This document shows, piece after piece, positions 26,836-36,400 of a DNA stretch of 64,000 nucleotides. The stretch covers positions 124,001 through 188,000 of the forward strand of contig NZ_WFLK01000006.1 of NCBI RefSeq assembly GCF_009208565.1. The letters run 5' to 3'. Under the pieces are notes generated by a model. The model made no database searches, was not told the DNA's origin, and was given only the letters and a program-made list of their open reading frames with translations. The position numbers were made by a program, and so were the translations under genes. The stretch's first letter is position 1. Every line of letters begins with the position of its first letter. The stretch comes from Janthinobacterium aquaticum. Lineage in GTDB: Bacteria > Pseudomonadota > Gammaproteobacteria > Burkholderiales > Burkholderiaceae_D.

Positions 26836-27881
26836 GCCGATACTCCCGGTGCTGGCGCGCGGCTCTTGCCTGCAGCGTCAAAATAATGGATAAAGTTTTG
26901 ATCGAAAGCGACGTGCGTCTGCTGGCCAGGCTGCAGGCGGCTGCGCTCGGCGCCGCGCGAGACCAGTTGCACGTCGTTGGGCAGGCGCACATAGGTCAGC
27001 GTTTCCACCCCCAGCGACTCGACCAGTTCGACCGTGACCGGCACGCTGCCCGGCTGCACATCACCCAGCAGCACATGCTCGGGGCGAACGCCGACAAAGC
27101 CGTCCGATGGCGCCTGGCTGGCGCCGGACAGCAGCTGCGGCGCCGCGTCCAACGGCACCACATTCATGCTCGGCGTGCCGATAAACTGCGCCACGAAGCG
27201 GTTGGCCGGCCGGTCATACAGCTCCAGGGGCGAACCATGCTGCTCGATCTGGCCGTCGCGCAGCACCACCACGCGGTCGGCCAGCGTCATCGCTTCGACC
27301 TGGTCATGGGTGACGTAAATGGTGGTGGCGCCCAGTTCGCGGTGCAGCTTGGCGATCTCGATGCGGGTCTGCACACGCAGCGCCGCATCGAGGTTCGACA
27401 GCGGTTCGTCGAACAGGAATACCTTGGGGTCGCGCACGATGGCGCGGCCGATCGCCACGCGCTGGCGCTGGCCGCCCGACAGTTCCTTGGGCGTGCGTTC
27501 CAGGTAGCGCGCCAGATCGAGAATGGCGGCCGCCTTGTCGACTTTTTCACGGATGATCTTCGGGTCGACGCCGGCCAGTTTCAGCGCAAACGACATGTTC
27601 TGGTACACCGTCATGTGCGGATACAGCGCGTACGACTGGAACACCATCGCCAGGTCGCGCTTGGACGATGGCAGGCTGGTGATATCGCGCCCGTCGAGCG
27701 ACAGCGTGCCGTTGTCGATTGGTTCCAGGCCCGCGATCAGGCGCAGCAAAGTCGACTTGCCGCAGCCGGACGGCCCGACAAACACCACAAATTCGCCCTG
27801 CTTGATTTCCAGGTCGATGCCCTTGATGGCGCGGTGCTCGCCGAAAAATTTTTCAATGTTTTTTAGTTGGAGATAAGCCAT
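26832..27881 (-). CDS. mtlK: polyol/sugar ABC transporter ATP-binding protein
   Basis: A 349-residue MalK/UgpC-type ATPase that powers sugar import. It has Walker A GPSGCGKST, a Q-loop FQSYALYPHM, signature LSGGQRQR, Walker B VFLFDEPLSNLDA and the switch His in VTHDQ. A C-terminal OB-fold regulatory region follows (residues ~240-340, with VGVRPEHV). It is the fourth gene in the order mtlE, mtlF, mtlG, mtlK, mtlD. The mtl symbols rest on this order plus the adjacent mannitol dehydrogenase. Confidence 0.92.
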   Translation of the reverse strand: MAYLQLKNIEKFFGEHRAIKGIDLEIKQGEFVVFVGPSGCGKSTLLRLIAGLEPIDNGTLSLDGRDITSLPSSKRDLAMVFQSYALYPHMTVYQNMSFALKLAGVDPKIIREKVDKAAAILDLARYLERTPKELSGGQRQRVAIGRAIVRDPKVFLFDEPLSNLDAALRVQTRIEIAKLHRELGATTIYVTHDQVEAMTLADRVVVLRDGQIEQHGSPLELYDRPANRFVAQFIGTPSMNVVPLDAAPQLLSGASQAPSDGFVGVRPEHVLLGDVQPGSVPVTVELVESLGVETLTYVRLPNDVQLVSRGAERSRLQPGQQTHVAFDQNFIHYFDAAGKSRAPAPGVSA

Positions 27882-27941
27882 GGTGTCATCCTAAATATGT
27901 TTCGATGGAGGCAGTACCTGCGCAGCAGGTTACTGCCGTCA

Positions 27942-28760
27942 TCACTTGACAGCGCCGAAGGTCATGCCTTGTACCAGCTGCTTCTGGCAGAACCAGCCCA
28001 GCGCCATGATCGGCGCAATCGCCATCAGCGAGGCGGCCGACAGCTTGGCCCAGAACAGCCCTTCGGGACTCGAATACGAGGCGATCAGCCAGGCCAGCGT
28101 GCCGGCGTTCGAAGCGCCCAGGTTGAGCGACCAGAACGACTCGTTCCAGGCCCACACCATGCACACCAGCGCCGTCGAGGCGATGCCACCCACCGACAGC
28201 GGCAGCACCACGTAGCGAAATTCCTCCCACACGCTGGCGCCGTCCATGCGCGACGCTTCCAGGATTTCACGCGGCAGCTCTTTCATGCTGGTGTAGAGCA
28301 GCCAGATCATGATCGGCAGGTTCATCAGCATGAACATGATGGTCAGGCCAATGCGCGTGTCGAGCAGGCCGAAGTACTGGTAGCAGATATAGATCGGCAT
28401 CAGCGCGCCCACGCCCGGCATATAGCGTGAACTGAGCATGAATTTCAAGAGGCCGATGGTGCCGCCGGTCGGAAAGAACGCCATCGAATAGGCGGCCGGG
28501 ATGGCGATCAGCAGGCCGATGGCAGTCGACACCACGCTGGTAAACAGCGAATTGAAGGCGTAGCCGAAGTAGTTATCGCGCGCCAGCACCTCGCTAAAGC
28601 TGTCCAAGGTCGGCGTGAAGAACAGCAGCGGCGGCGTGGTGATGGCCTGCCCTTCGGTCTTGAACGCCATCAGCGCCAGCCAGAAGATCGGAAAAAACAG
28701 CAGCAGCGCGCACAGCCAGGCGGCGGCCGTGCGGCCATACAGATTGAGTTTGCTATGCAT
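27942..28760 (-). CDS. mtlG: polyol/sugar ABC transporter permease (MalG type)
   Basis: A 272-residue inner-membrane permease with about six membrane helices. The cytoplasmic coupling loop is EASRMDGASVWEEFRYVVLP, the EAA motif that contacts the ATPase. It ends in a MalG-like Lys-rich tail. The ATG at 28760 follows AAGGA. It lies nine bases after the MalF-type gene, in the same operon. Confidence 0.92.
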   Translation of the reverse strand: MHSKLNLYGRTAAAWLCALLLFFPIFWLALMAFKTEGQAITTPPLLFFTPTLDSFSEVLARDNYFGYAFNSLFTSVVSTAIGLLIAIPAAYSMAFFPTGGTIGLLKFMLSSRYMPGVGALMPIYICYQYFGLLDTRIGLTIMFMLMNLPIMIWLLYTSMKELPREILEASRMDGASVWEEFRYVVLPLSVGGIASTALVCMVWAWNESFWSLNLGASNAGTLAWLIASYSSPEGLFWAKLSAASLMAIAPIMALGWFCQKQLVQGMTFGAVK

Positions 28761-28769
28761 GGTGATTCC

Positions 28770-29630
28770 TTATTTCGACAGGTTCTTGCCAATCACGCGC
28801 ATCAGGAAGAATGCGGCGATATTGGCGATCAGCACGGCAAACAGCGCGCCAGCCGATGCAGCGCCGATGTCATACGACAGCAAGGCCTGCTGGTAAATCA
28901 TGAAGGTGATGGTGGTGGTGTCGAAACCCGGCCCGCCGCCGGTGGTGGTAAAGATCTCGGCAAACACCGACAGCAAAAAGATCATCTCGATCATCAGCAC
29001 GACCGACACGGCGCGGCCCAGGTGCGGGATATACAGATAGCGCAGCTGCTGCAGATAGGTGGCGCCGTCCATGCGCGCCGCTTCGAGCTGCTCGCGGTCC
29101 ATCGACTGCAGTGCCGTCATGAAGATCAGGCAGGCAAACGGCAGCCACTGCCACGACACCATCATGATGATCGACACCAGAGGATGGGCCGACAGCCAGT
29201 CGACCGGGGTGGCGCCAAAGAAAATGCTGATCTGCGCAAACAGGCCGTAGATCGGGTTGAGCAGCATGTTTTTCCACATCAGTGCATTGACTGCCGGCAT
29301 GACGAGAAACGGTGAAATCAGCAGCACGCGCACCACCGCGCGGCCGGGAAACGCTTCATTGATCAGCAGACCCAGCGCGGTGCCCAGCACCACCGTGATC
29401 AGCATCACGGAAAACAGCAGCGTGAAAGTATTTTGCAGCGCCGGCAAAAAAGAGGCGTCGGTAAAGAAAAAGTGAAAATTGTCGAAGCCATGGAAAGGAT
29501 GGCCGCTCGGGTCCAGCATGGAATAGCGCACGAAGCTGTAGAACAGCGTGATCAGCAGCGGCACCACCGAAATGATGGACACGGCCACCACCGCCGGCAT
29601 CAGCAAGGCGCGGGGGATAATGCGGTTCAT
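28770..29630 (-). CDS. mtlF: polyol/sugar ABC transporter permease (MalF type)
   Basis: A 286-residue inner-membrane permease with about six hydrophobic helices and an EAA loop (EAARMDGATYLQQLRYLYIP). It pairs with the MalG-type permease downstream to form the channel. It is the second gene of the operon, separated from the binding-protein gene by 134 bases that contain a hairpin. Confidence 0.92.
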   Translation of the reverse strand: MNRIIPRALLMPAVVAVSIISVVPLLITLFYSFVRYSMLDPSGHPFHGFDNFHFFFTDASFLPALQNTFTLLFSVMLITVVLGTALGLLINEAFPGRAVVRVLLISPFLVMPAVNALMWKNMLLNPIYGLFAQISIFFGATPVDWLSAHPLVSIIMMVSWQWLPFACLIFMTALQSMDREQLEAARMDGATYLQQLRYLYIPHLGRAVSVVLMIEMIFLLSVFAEIFTTTGGGPGFDTTTITFMIYQQALLSYDIGAASAGALFAVLIANIAAFFLMRVIGKNLSK

Positions 29631-29680
29631 AGGAGTCTCTTGGGGCGAGGGAAATCAATTCAACCCGCAAGGCGAACAGG

Positions 29681-29711
29681 CTGGGGTCGGACCCTCAGGG
29701 TTCGACCCCAG
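29681..29711 (-). other. hairpin between mtlE and mtlF
   Basis: CTGGGGTCG at 29681-29689 pairs with CGACCCCAG at 29703-29711, with further ACCC/GGGT pairing inside. There is no T-tract. Such hairpins after binding-protein genes often protect the upstream mRNA and reduce permease expression. Confidence 0.5.
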
Positions 29712-29764
29712 GTGTAGCCCTGGGGTTAAAACAGCGCAAACGGCGAGTTAAAAACAGACCCGCT

Positions 29765-31075
29765 CTATTTGTAATAGCCACCCTTGCGCATCTCGCGCTC
29801 GGCCGTCTGCTGCGACAGTTGCAGCGCCTGCTCGACCGTCACCTTGCCCAGCAAGGCAGCGGCCATCTGCTGGCCGGCAGCCACGCCGATCACCTGGAAT
29901 TCGGGGATCGAGGCAAACTGCACGCCCACGTATGGCGATGGCGGCAAGGTGCTTTGCACGTTGCGGGTGGTGGCCAGCGCCTTGCCTTCGGCGGCGGCAA
30001 ATACCGCGGCCTTCTGGAATTCGGGATTGGCGTAGGTCGACTTGCGCGTGCCCGTCGGCACATTGGCCCAGCTGGTCTCTTTGGCCACCAGCTTGATATA
30101 GTCAGGCGAGGTGGCCCAGTTGATAAAGCGCTGCGCTTCGTTCGGATGCTTGGAGCTCGATGGAATGGCCAGCGACCAGATCCACAGCCAGTTGGCGCCG
30201 CGCTCGGTCACGCCGACCGGCGACTGGGCAAAGGCCACCTTGTCGGCCACCTTGCTTTGCTTGGGATCGGTGATGAACGACGCGGCAATGGTCGCGTCGA
30301 TCCACATGCCGCACTTGCCCTGGTTGAACAGCGCCAGGTTTTCATTGAAGCTGTTGGCGGCGGCGCCCGGCGGACCGTATTTTTTCATCAGGTCGACATA
30401 CATCGTGACCGCGTCTTTCCACGGTTTGCTGGTAAATTGCGGCTTCCATTTCATGTCGAACAGCTGGCCGCCGTAGGAGTTTGCGATGGTGGTGATGAGT
30501 GCCATATTGTCGCCCCAGCCCGGTTTGCCGCGCAGGCAGATGCCATACACGCCGTTGGCCGGATCGTGGATCTTGGCTGCCACGTCGCGGATATGGTCCC
30601 AGCTCGGACGGTCTTCGATGGTCATGCCGGCTTTTTTCACCAGGTCGCTGCGGTACATGATCATCGAGCTTTCGCCGTAGAACGGCGACGCATACAGCTT
30701 GCCGTCGCCGGACAGGCCTTCGCGAATCGCCGGCAGCAGGTCGTCGACCTCGTATTTGGCGTCCGGCTTGATCGGGATCAGCCAGTTTTTCTTGCCCCAG
30801 ATCGGCGTTTCATACAGGCCGATGGTCATCACGTCGAACTGGCCGCCCTTGGTGGCGATATCGGTGGTCATACGCTGGCGCAAGATGCCCTCTTCCAGCG
30901 TCACCCATTTGAGTTTGATGTCGGGATTGGCCTGCTCGAAGAACTTGCTGAGCTTTTGCATCTCGATCATATGGCCATTGTTGACGGTGGCAATCACCAG
31001 GTCGGTGGCGGCGTGAACGGCAGGGGCGATGAAAAACAAGCCGGCGCACAGCGCGGCCAGGGGAAAGCGTTTCAT
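29765..31075 (-). CDS. mtlE: periplasmic polyol/sugar-binding protein
   Basis: A 436-residue extracellular solute-binding protein (family 1). The signal peptide ends at VHAATD; the mature protein has the family's ligand-cleft features (PFYGESSMIMYRSDLVKKAG, WIDATIAASFI, WLWIWSLAIPSSSKH). It delivers mannitol, sorbitol or arabitol to the permease, by context with mannitol dehydrogenase. I chose the ATG at 31075, preceded by GGAG. It is the first gene of the operon, and the divergent porin gene shares its control region. Confidence 0.92.
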   Translation of the reverse strand: MKRFPLAALCAGLFFIAPAVHAATDLVIATVNNGHMIEMQKLSKFFEQANPDIKLKWVTLEEGILRQRMTTDIATKGGQFDVMTIGLYETPIWGKKNWLIPIKPDAKYEVDDLLPAIREGLSGDGKLYASPFYGESSMIMYRSDLVKKAGMTIEDRPSWDHIRDVAAKIHDPANGVYGICLRGKPGWGDNMALITTIANSYGGQLFDMKWKPQFTSKPWKDAVTMYVDLMKKYGPPGAAANSFNENLALFNQGKCGMWIDATIAASFITDPKQSKVADKVAFAQSPVGVTERGANWLWIWSLAIPSSSKHPNEAQRFINWATSPDYIKLVAKETSWANVPTGTRKSTYANPEFQKAAVFAAAEGKALATTRNVQSTLPPSPYVGVQFASIPEFQVIGVAAGQQMAAALLGKVTVEQALQLSQQTAEREMRKGGYYK

Positions 31076-31400
31076 TGAATGTCTCCGGTGTGTTTTTTTA
31101 TTGGGCGATGCGGCTGCTGGCACCACCTCATCAATGTATCACCGGATTTTCAGGCGGCCTGATACTCCAAAACCGCAATTCGATACTCTATTGCACAGGC
31201 TTGACGTACCAGAGTATCAGTATTGGATAAAAACAACACTTTTGAAGAAAGTGCGAAGAATTGTTCATTTTCATTCATTTTCTATCGTCCCAGTAAAAAA
31301 AGCACTGCTAGACTTGCTCCTGCGGCATTAGACCGCACGTGCCGGTCGCGGGACACTCCTGACGCTGGCGCTTCAACACATAGCTTATTCTGGAGACAGT
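31076..31400. promoter_or_regulatory. divergent mtlE / porin control region with GATACTC operator array
   Basis: This 325-bp gene-free region holds three copies of GATACTC: direct copies at 31161 and 31182 (spaced exactly 21 bp) and an inverted copy at 31212-31218. The last two make an inverted pair (GATACTCT ... AGAGTATC). AraC-type activators commonly bind direct half-sites two helical turns apart, so this is the likely MtlR operator. TTGACG at 31201-31206 and GGATAA at 31225-31230 form a plausible porin promoter around the inverted site. Confidence 0.55.
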
Positions 31401-32687
31401 ATGAATCGCACTGCATTGAAATCCCTGCCGGCCGCCCTGACTTTGGCCCTCGTTGCATTTGCCAGCGGCGCCGCCATGGCAGACCCGATGTACCCATCCG
31501 ATTCCGAAGGCTTCCACGGCTACCTGCGCGCTGGCGCCGGCAGCAACACCTCGGGCGATGGCGGTTCGCAAGGCTGCTTCGGCCTGGGCGGCAACACCAT
31601 GAAATACCGCCTCGGTAACGAGTGCGACGCCTACGCCGAATTCGGCTACACCAAGTCGGTCGCCAAGTCGGGCAACGTCAACTACCTGGCCACCGTGTGG
31701 GTCAACGCCTACGCACCGAACTCGGACTTCGGCGACAACAAACTGGGCATCGTCAAAGCCTACGTCGAAGCACAAGGCCTCGATTTCCTGAACGGCGGCA
31801 CGGCCTGGATCGGTAAGCGTTTCTACTACCGTCCTGACATCCATATGCTGGACCTGCAGTACATCAACATGAACGGTACCGGCGCCGGTCTGGACCGCAT
31901 CCCGATGGGCCCAGGCAAATTCTCGTACGCCTTCTTCAAGGACAACGATATCAACACCCGCGATCCGGTCACCGGCGCGATCCTGGGCACCCGTTCGGCC
32001 GCACGCCAGAACTTTATCTGGGGCGACATTCCGGTTAACGCCAACGGCACGCTGGACCTGGCTGCCACCTACATCATTGCCGAAGGCAAGGACAACGATA
32101 TCTTTGGCCCGAAACATAACGGCTGGCAAGTATCGGCCTTCCACCGTCAAGGCAAGGTGTATGGCGGCGGCAACACCTTCGGCGTGCAGTACGGCGTCGG
32201 CCCTGGTATCGGCCAGGATGGCGGCGGCCAGCTCGGCGCTTCCGGCGACACCCGCTACGGTTCGGACCGCAAGCGTACCCGCGTGTTCAATGACATGGCG
32301 ATCCAGCCGATGGAAAACTTCGGCATGGAATTTGTCGCCCTGTGGCAAAAAGATGAATCGAACGCCGGTTCGTCGACCTGGACCTCGATCGGCGCACGTC
32401 CTGTGTACGCCTTCACCAACAACTTCAAACTCGTTGGCGAACTGGGCACGGACCGCGTGACGCAATCGGGTGGCCCGGCCAAGCGCCTGACCAAGCTGAC
32501 CATTGCACCGACCATCTCGGCCGGTCCTGGCCTGTGGTCGCGTCCTGAACTGCGCGCTTTTGTGACCTACGGCAAATGGAACGATGCGGCGACCGCTTCG
32601 GTCAACGCGTCCAACAACGGCGGCCCGATCTACAACAACAATACCAGCGGTACCTCGTACGGCTTCCAGGTGGAAACCTGGTTCTGA
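31401..32687 (+). CDS. LamB-type carbohydrate porin
   Basis: A 428-residue outer-membrane porin of the maltoporin family. The signal peptide ends at AMADP; the mature start (FHGYLRAGAGSNTSG) and WIGKRFYYRPDIHMLDLQY are LamB signatures, and the protein ends in Trp-Phe (VETWF) for barrel insertion. Maltoporin-family channels conduct oligosaccharides along an aromatic 'greasy slide'. It is divergent from the polyol uptake operon and shares its control region, so it may carry that operon's substrate across the outer membrane. A strong terminator follows. Confidence 0.88.
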   Translation: MNRTALKSLPAALTLALVAFASGAAMADPMYPSDSEGFHGYLRAGAGSNTSGDGGSQGCFGLGGNTMKYRLGNECDAYAEFGYTKSVAKSGNVNYLATVWVNAYAPNSDFGDNKLGIVKAYVEAQGLDFLNGGTAWIGKRFYYRPDIHMLDLQYINMNGTGAGLDRIPMGPGKFSYAFFKDNDINTRDPVTGAILGTRSAARQNFIWGDIPVNANGTLDLAATYIIAEGKDNDIFGPKHNGWQVSAFHRQGKVYGGGNTFGVQYGVGPGIGQDGGGQLGASGDTRYGSDRKRTRVFNDMAIQPMENFGMEFVALWQKDESNAGSSTWTSIGARPVYAFTNNFKLVGELGTDRVTQSGGPAKRLTKLTIAPTISAGPGLWSRPELRAFVTYGKWNDAATASVNASNNGGPIYNNNTSGTSYGFQVETWF

Positions 32688-32730
32688 TGATGGTTGCAGG
32701 CCCGCACCGGGCCTGAGCTGTTGCATCGAA

Positions 32731-32761
32731 GGGCGGAACTGCGGTTCCGCCCTTTTCTTTT
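32731..32761 (+). terminator. rho-independent terminator of the porin gene
   Basis: GGGCGGAAC (32731-32739) pairs with GTTCCGCCC (32744-32752) across a four-base loop, followed by TTTTCTTTT. Confidence 0.85.
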
Positions 32762-32768
32762 GCCGGTC

Positions 32769-33294
32769 TTACTGGCCAGCTTTGGGATAGTACATCTCGT
32801 AAAACCACGGCGTGGCGCACCGATGGTGCGGTCTTTGGCAAACAACAGATCAGCGCGTCCCATGCGGTCGTGGTCGGCCAGATGATTGATAAAATCAAGC
32901 AGGATGGTACGCTGGTGCTGCGCCTCGATCGAGCCGTAGATCTGTCCCAGCTCACGCACGCAGATCGCCAGTTTAGCCTTCGGCGCCAGTTCCAGCAGCA
33001 ACTCAACACTATTGTTCTTGTCGACCACGGCCAGCTTGCCGCAATCACGGTACCAGCCGCGCACGAAACCCTGCATGCCGCCTTTCAAATGGGCATAGCC
33101 GGTCTCAAATGCCTGGTCCAGCTGGGACAGAAAAAAGCGTCATCGCTGACCATGTGCCGCATGCCTGTCACAAGGTGGCACAAAGGCGAACTATTGCTTT
33201 CGCAATGCAAATCCGGATGCTGCGCCAGCAACTGACACAGCAAGGTGGAGCCGGCACGCGGCAAGCCCGCGACACCGATAAATCGTGCTGTCAT
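32769..33294 (-). pseudogene. sulfotransferase-family pseudogene, frameshifted and shortened
   Basis: The N-terminus (33294 to about 33131) begins with the PAPS-binding P-loop GLPRAGSTLLCQLLAQHP of the sulfotransferase family. The frame then stops early. One base missing from a T run on the minus strand (six A bases at 33131-33136 on the plus strand) would restore the reading FFLSQLDQAFETGYAHLKGGMQG, which continues in another frame through VCVRELGQIYGSIEAQHQ to LLFAKDRTIGAP. A second shift then gives a short tail PWFYEMYYPKAGQ and stop at 32769. The intact family is about 270 or more residues, so a central-to-C-terminal part is also missing. A single-base sequencing error could explain the first shift but not the whole. 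Confidence 0.75.
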
Positions 33295-33376
33295 GAAAAT
33301 CGGTCTTTCATATCAAATCAAACCATGGTCTGGGAGCTGAACTTTTTACGATTATAGGACGATAGGCTACGCCGGC

Positions 33377-33414
33377 AAAAAAATGCCGCCGCATGCAAGG
33401 CACGCGGCGGCATT
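33377..33414 (-). terminator. rho-independent terminator of the adhesin operon
   Basis: Read on the minus strand, AATGCCGCCGC and GCGGCGGCATT form an 11-bp stem with an 11-base loop, followed by a T-tract (A-run at 33377-33383 on the plus strand). It lies about 40 bases after the adhesin stop codon. Confidence 0.85.
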
Positions 33415-33454
33415 CGATCAAAGCCCGGATTTGGCCTTGATAAACTTCAAGACA

Positions 33455-36400
33455 TTATTGCGCTTCCAGGCTGGTATTGCTATTGCCACCCGGCAGGCGC
33501 AACCCCGTATCGATCACGTTCAGGCGCAGCCCTGGCAGCACATTAGGCGTCACCGCGCCGGTCAGCTGCACCGTCGGACCATTGCCGGTACTGCTGGTGG
33601 CACCAGTATTGCCGTTATTAGACTCGCCAGTGGCCACCGCGACCACATCGGCCTTGCTGTCAGCACGTTCACCTGTGGCCACCATGTCAGCCTGTACCAT
33701 ATTGCCCTGCGACGGCGCCACGTTGACGGTGCCGATCACGCTGGCCAGCGCGCTTTGCAGCACTTCGGTCGGTTGGACGGTCAGTACCCCCGGCGTATAG
33801 GTCAGCGCATAGTTGACCGAGGACTGGCCCGAGGCCGACACCAGATAGTTACCCGCAGGCGAAGCGGTACTGGCATTGGTGGCATAGGCCAGATTGCCAC
33901 TGACTTCATTGGCCAAGGTATCGCCGGCCAGCAGGCCGGTATAGGTGGCGCTGAAATCAGGATTGGCGCGGCCCTGGTCCTTCTCGGCGTTGTCAACCTT
34001 CACTCCGAGCGCTACCTGGCTGATGCTCGCCGTGGTGCTTACCGTGGAACTGACCACATAGTTCCCCGCATCGGCGCCAGCGAGCGCAATGCCATTGACC
34101 GTGATCGTCTTGTTGACTCCGGCATTTTTGTCGGCAAAGCGCGCGCCACTATTACTGATCGTCAGTACATCACCGGCAATGCGGTTGTCGCTGAGTGTAA
34201 CGCTGGCATTGGTGGTGGTGTCATAAGCGCGCGAGGCACCGGTGGCCCTGATTACCAGGCTGGCCGGTGTAATGCTGGCGCTCAAGCCAGTGGGATTGCT
34301 GACCGTGTAGTTCGATGCCGATCCCGTGCCATCGACCAGCGTGGTGCCGCTCACCGTCACGGCCTTGCCATTGGCCGCATTCTTGTCGGCAAAAGCTGCA
34401 CTCTGGCCGGCAATCCCCAGCGTCTCGCCTGCCACCAGACCGTTCAGGCTGCCACCGGACAAGCTGGCAGTCGCATTGCCGTCATACACTTTGTTGCTTG
34501 CCAGCTGGCCGGTGACCGTCAGCGCTTTGGGCGTAATACTGGCTGTCAAGCCGGTCGGGTTGCTGACCGTGTAGTTGCTGGCCAGGCCGCTTGCCGTATC
34601 GAGCAGCGTGGTACCGGTTACCGTGACCGCCTTGCCATTGGCGGCGTTCTTGTCGCTGAAGCTGGCGACCTGGCCACCGAAGTTCAGCACTTCGCTGCCA
34701 ACGAGGCCGCTCAGCACGCCGCCGGTCAGGCTGGCAACCGCATTGCCGTCATAGACCTTGTTGCCAGCCAGCTGGCCGGTGACCGTCAGCGCTTTTGGCG
34801 TAATGCTGGCTGTCAAGCCGGTCGGGTTGCTGACCGTGTAATTGCTGGCCAGGCCACTTGCCGTATCGAGCAGCGTGGTACCGGTGACCGTGACCGCTTT
34901 GCCGTTGGCGGCGTTCTTGTCGCTGAAGCTGGCGACCTGGCCGCCGAAGTTCAGCGCTTCGCTGCCGACCAGACCATTCAACACGCCGCCAGTCAGGCTG
35001 GCAACCGCATTGCCGTCATAGACCTTGTTGCCCGCCAGCTGGCCAGTGATCGTCACCGCTTTTGGCGTAATGCTGGCCGTCAAGCCGGTTGGATTGCTGA
35101 CCGTATAGTTGCTGGCCAGGCCAGTGGCGGTATCAACCAGCGTGGTGCCGGTGACTGTGACGGTTTTGCCATTGGCCGCGTTCTTGTCGCTGAACACGGC
35201 GGTTTGACCCGCAAAGCCCAGGGTTTCGCCGCCCACCAGACCACTCAGGGCGCCGCCGGACAAGCTGGCGACGGTATTGCCGTCATAGACTTTATTGCCG
35301 GCCAACTGGCCGGTCACCGTCAGTGCCTTGGCCGTAATGCTGGCCGTCAAGCCGGTCGGGTTGCTGACCGTATAGTTGCTGGCCAGGCCAGTGGCGGTAT
35401 CGACCAGCGTGGTGCCGGTGACTGTGACAGATTTGCCGTTGGCCGCATTCTTGTCGCTGAACACAGCGGTTTGACCCGCAAAGCCCAGGGTTTCGCCGCC
35501 CACCAGACCACTCAGGGCGCCGCCGGACAGGCTGGCGACGGTATTGCCATCGTAGACCTTGTTGCCGGCCAACTGACCGGTCACCGTCAAAGCCTTGGCC
35601 GTGATGCTGGCGCTCAAGCCGGTCGGGTTGCTGACCGTATAGTTGCTGGCCAGGCCAGTGGCGGTATCGACCAGCGTGGTGCCGGTGACTGTGACGGTTT
35701 TGCCATTGGCCGCGTTCTTGTCGCTGAACACGGCGGTTTGACCCGCAAAGCCCAGGGTTTCGCCGCCCACCAGACCACTCAGGGCGCCGCCGGACAGGCT
35801 GGCGACGGTATTACCGTCGTAGACTTTATTGCCCGCCAGCTGACCAGTCACCGTCAGGGCCTTGGCCGTGATGCTGGCGCTCAAGCCGGTCGGGTTGCTG
35901 ACCGTGTAGTTGCTGGCCAGGCCGCTTGCCGTATCGAGCAGCGTGGTGCCCGTTACCGTGACCGTCTTGCCATTGGCGGCGTTCTTGTCGCTGAACACGG
36001 CGCTCTGGCCACCAAAGCCCAGGGTTTCGCCATCGACCAGACCGCTCAGGGCGCCACCGGACAGGCTGGCGACGGTATTGCCGTCGTAGACCTTGTTACC
36101 AGCCAGCTGACCGCTTACCGTCAGCGCTTTGGGCGTAATACTGGCCGTCAAGCCGGTCGGGTTGCTGACCGTATAGTTGCTGGCCAGACCACTGGCGGTA
36201 TCGACCAGCGTGGTGCCGGTGACTGTGACCGCTTTGCCGTTGGCCGCGTTCTTGTCGCCGAAGCTGGCGACCTGGCCGCCGAAGTTCAGCGCTTCGCCGC
36301 CAACGAGGCCGCTCAGCACGCCGCCGGTAAGGCTGGCAACCGCATTGCCGTCATAGACCTTGTTGCCAGCCAGCTGGCCGGTGACCGTCAGCGCTTTTGG

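Noticed and set aside
33455..34000. Contact-dependent inhibition toxin at the adhesin C-terminus
   Set aside because: No VENN motif, no toxin-like domain and no small immunity gene downstream; the next feature is a terminator and a sulfotransferase pseudogene.
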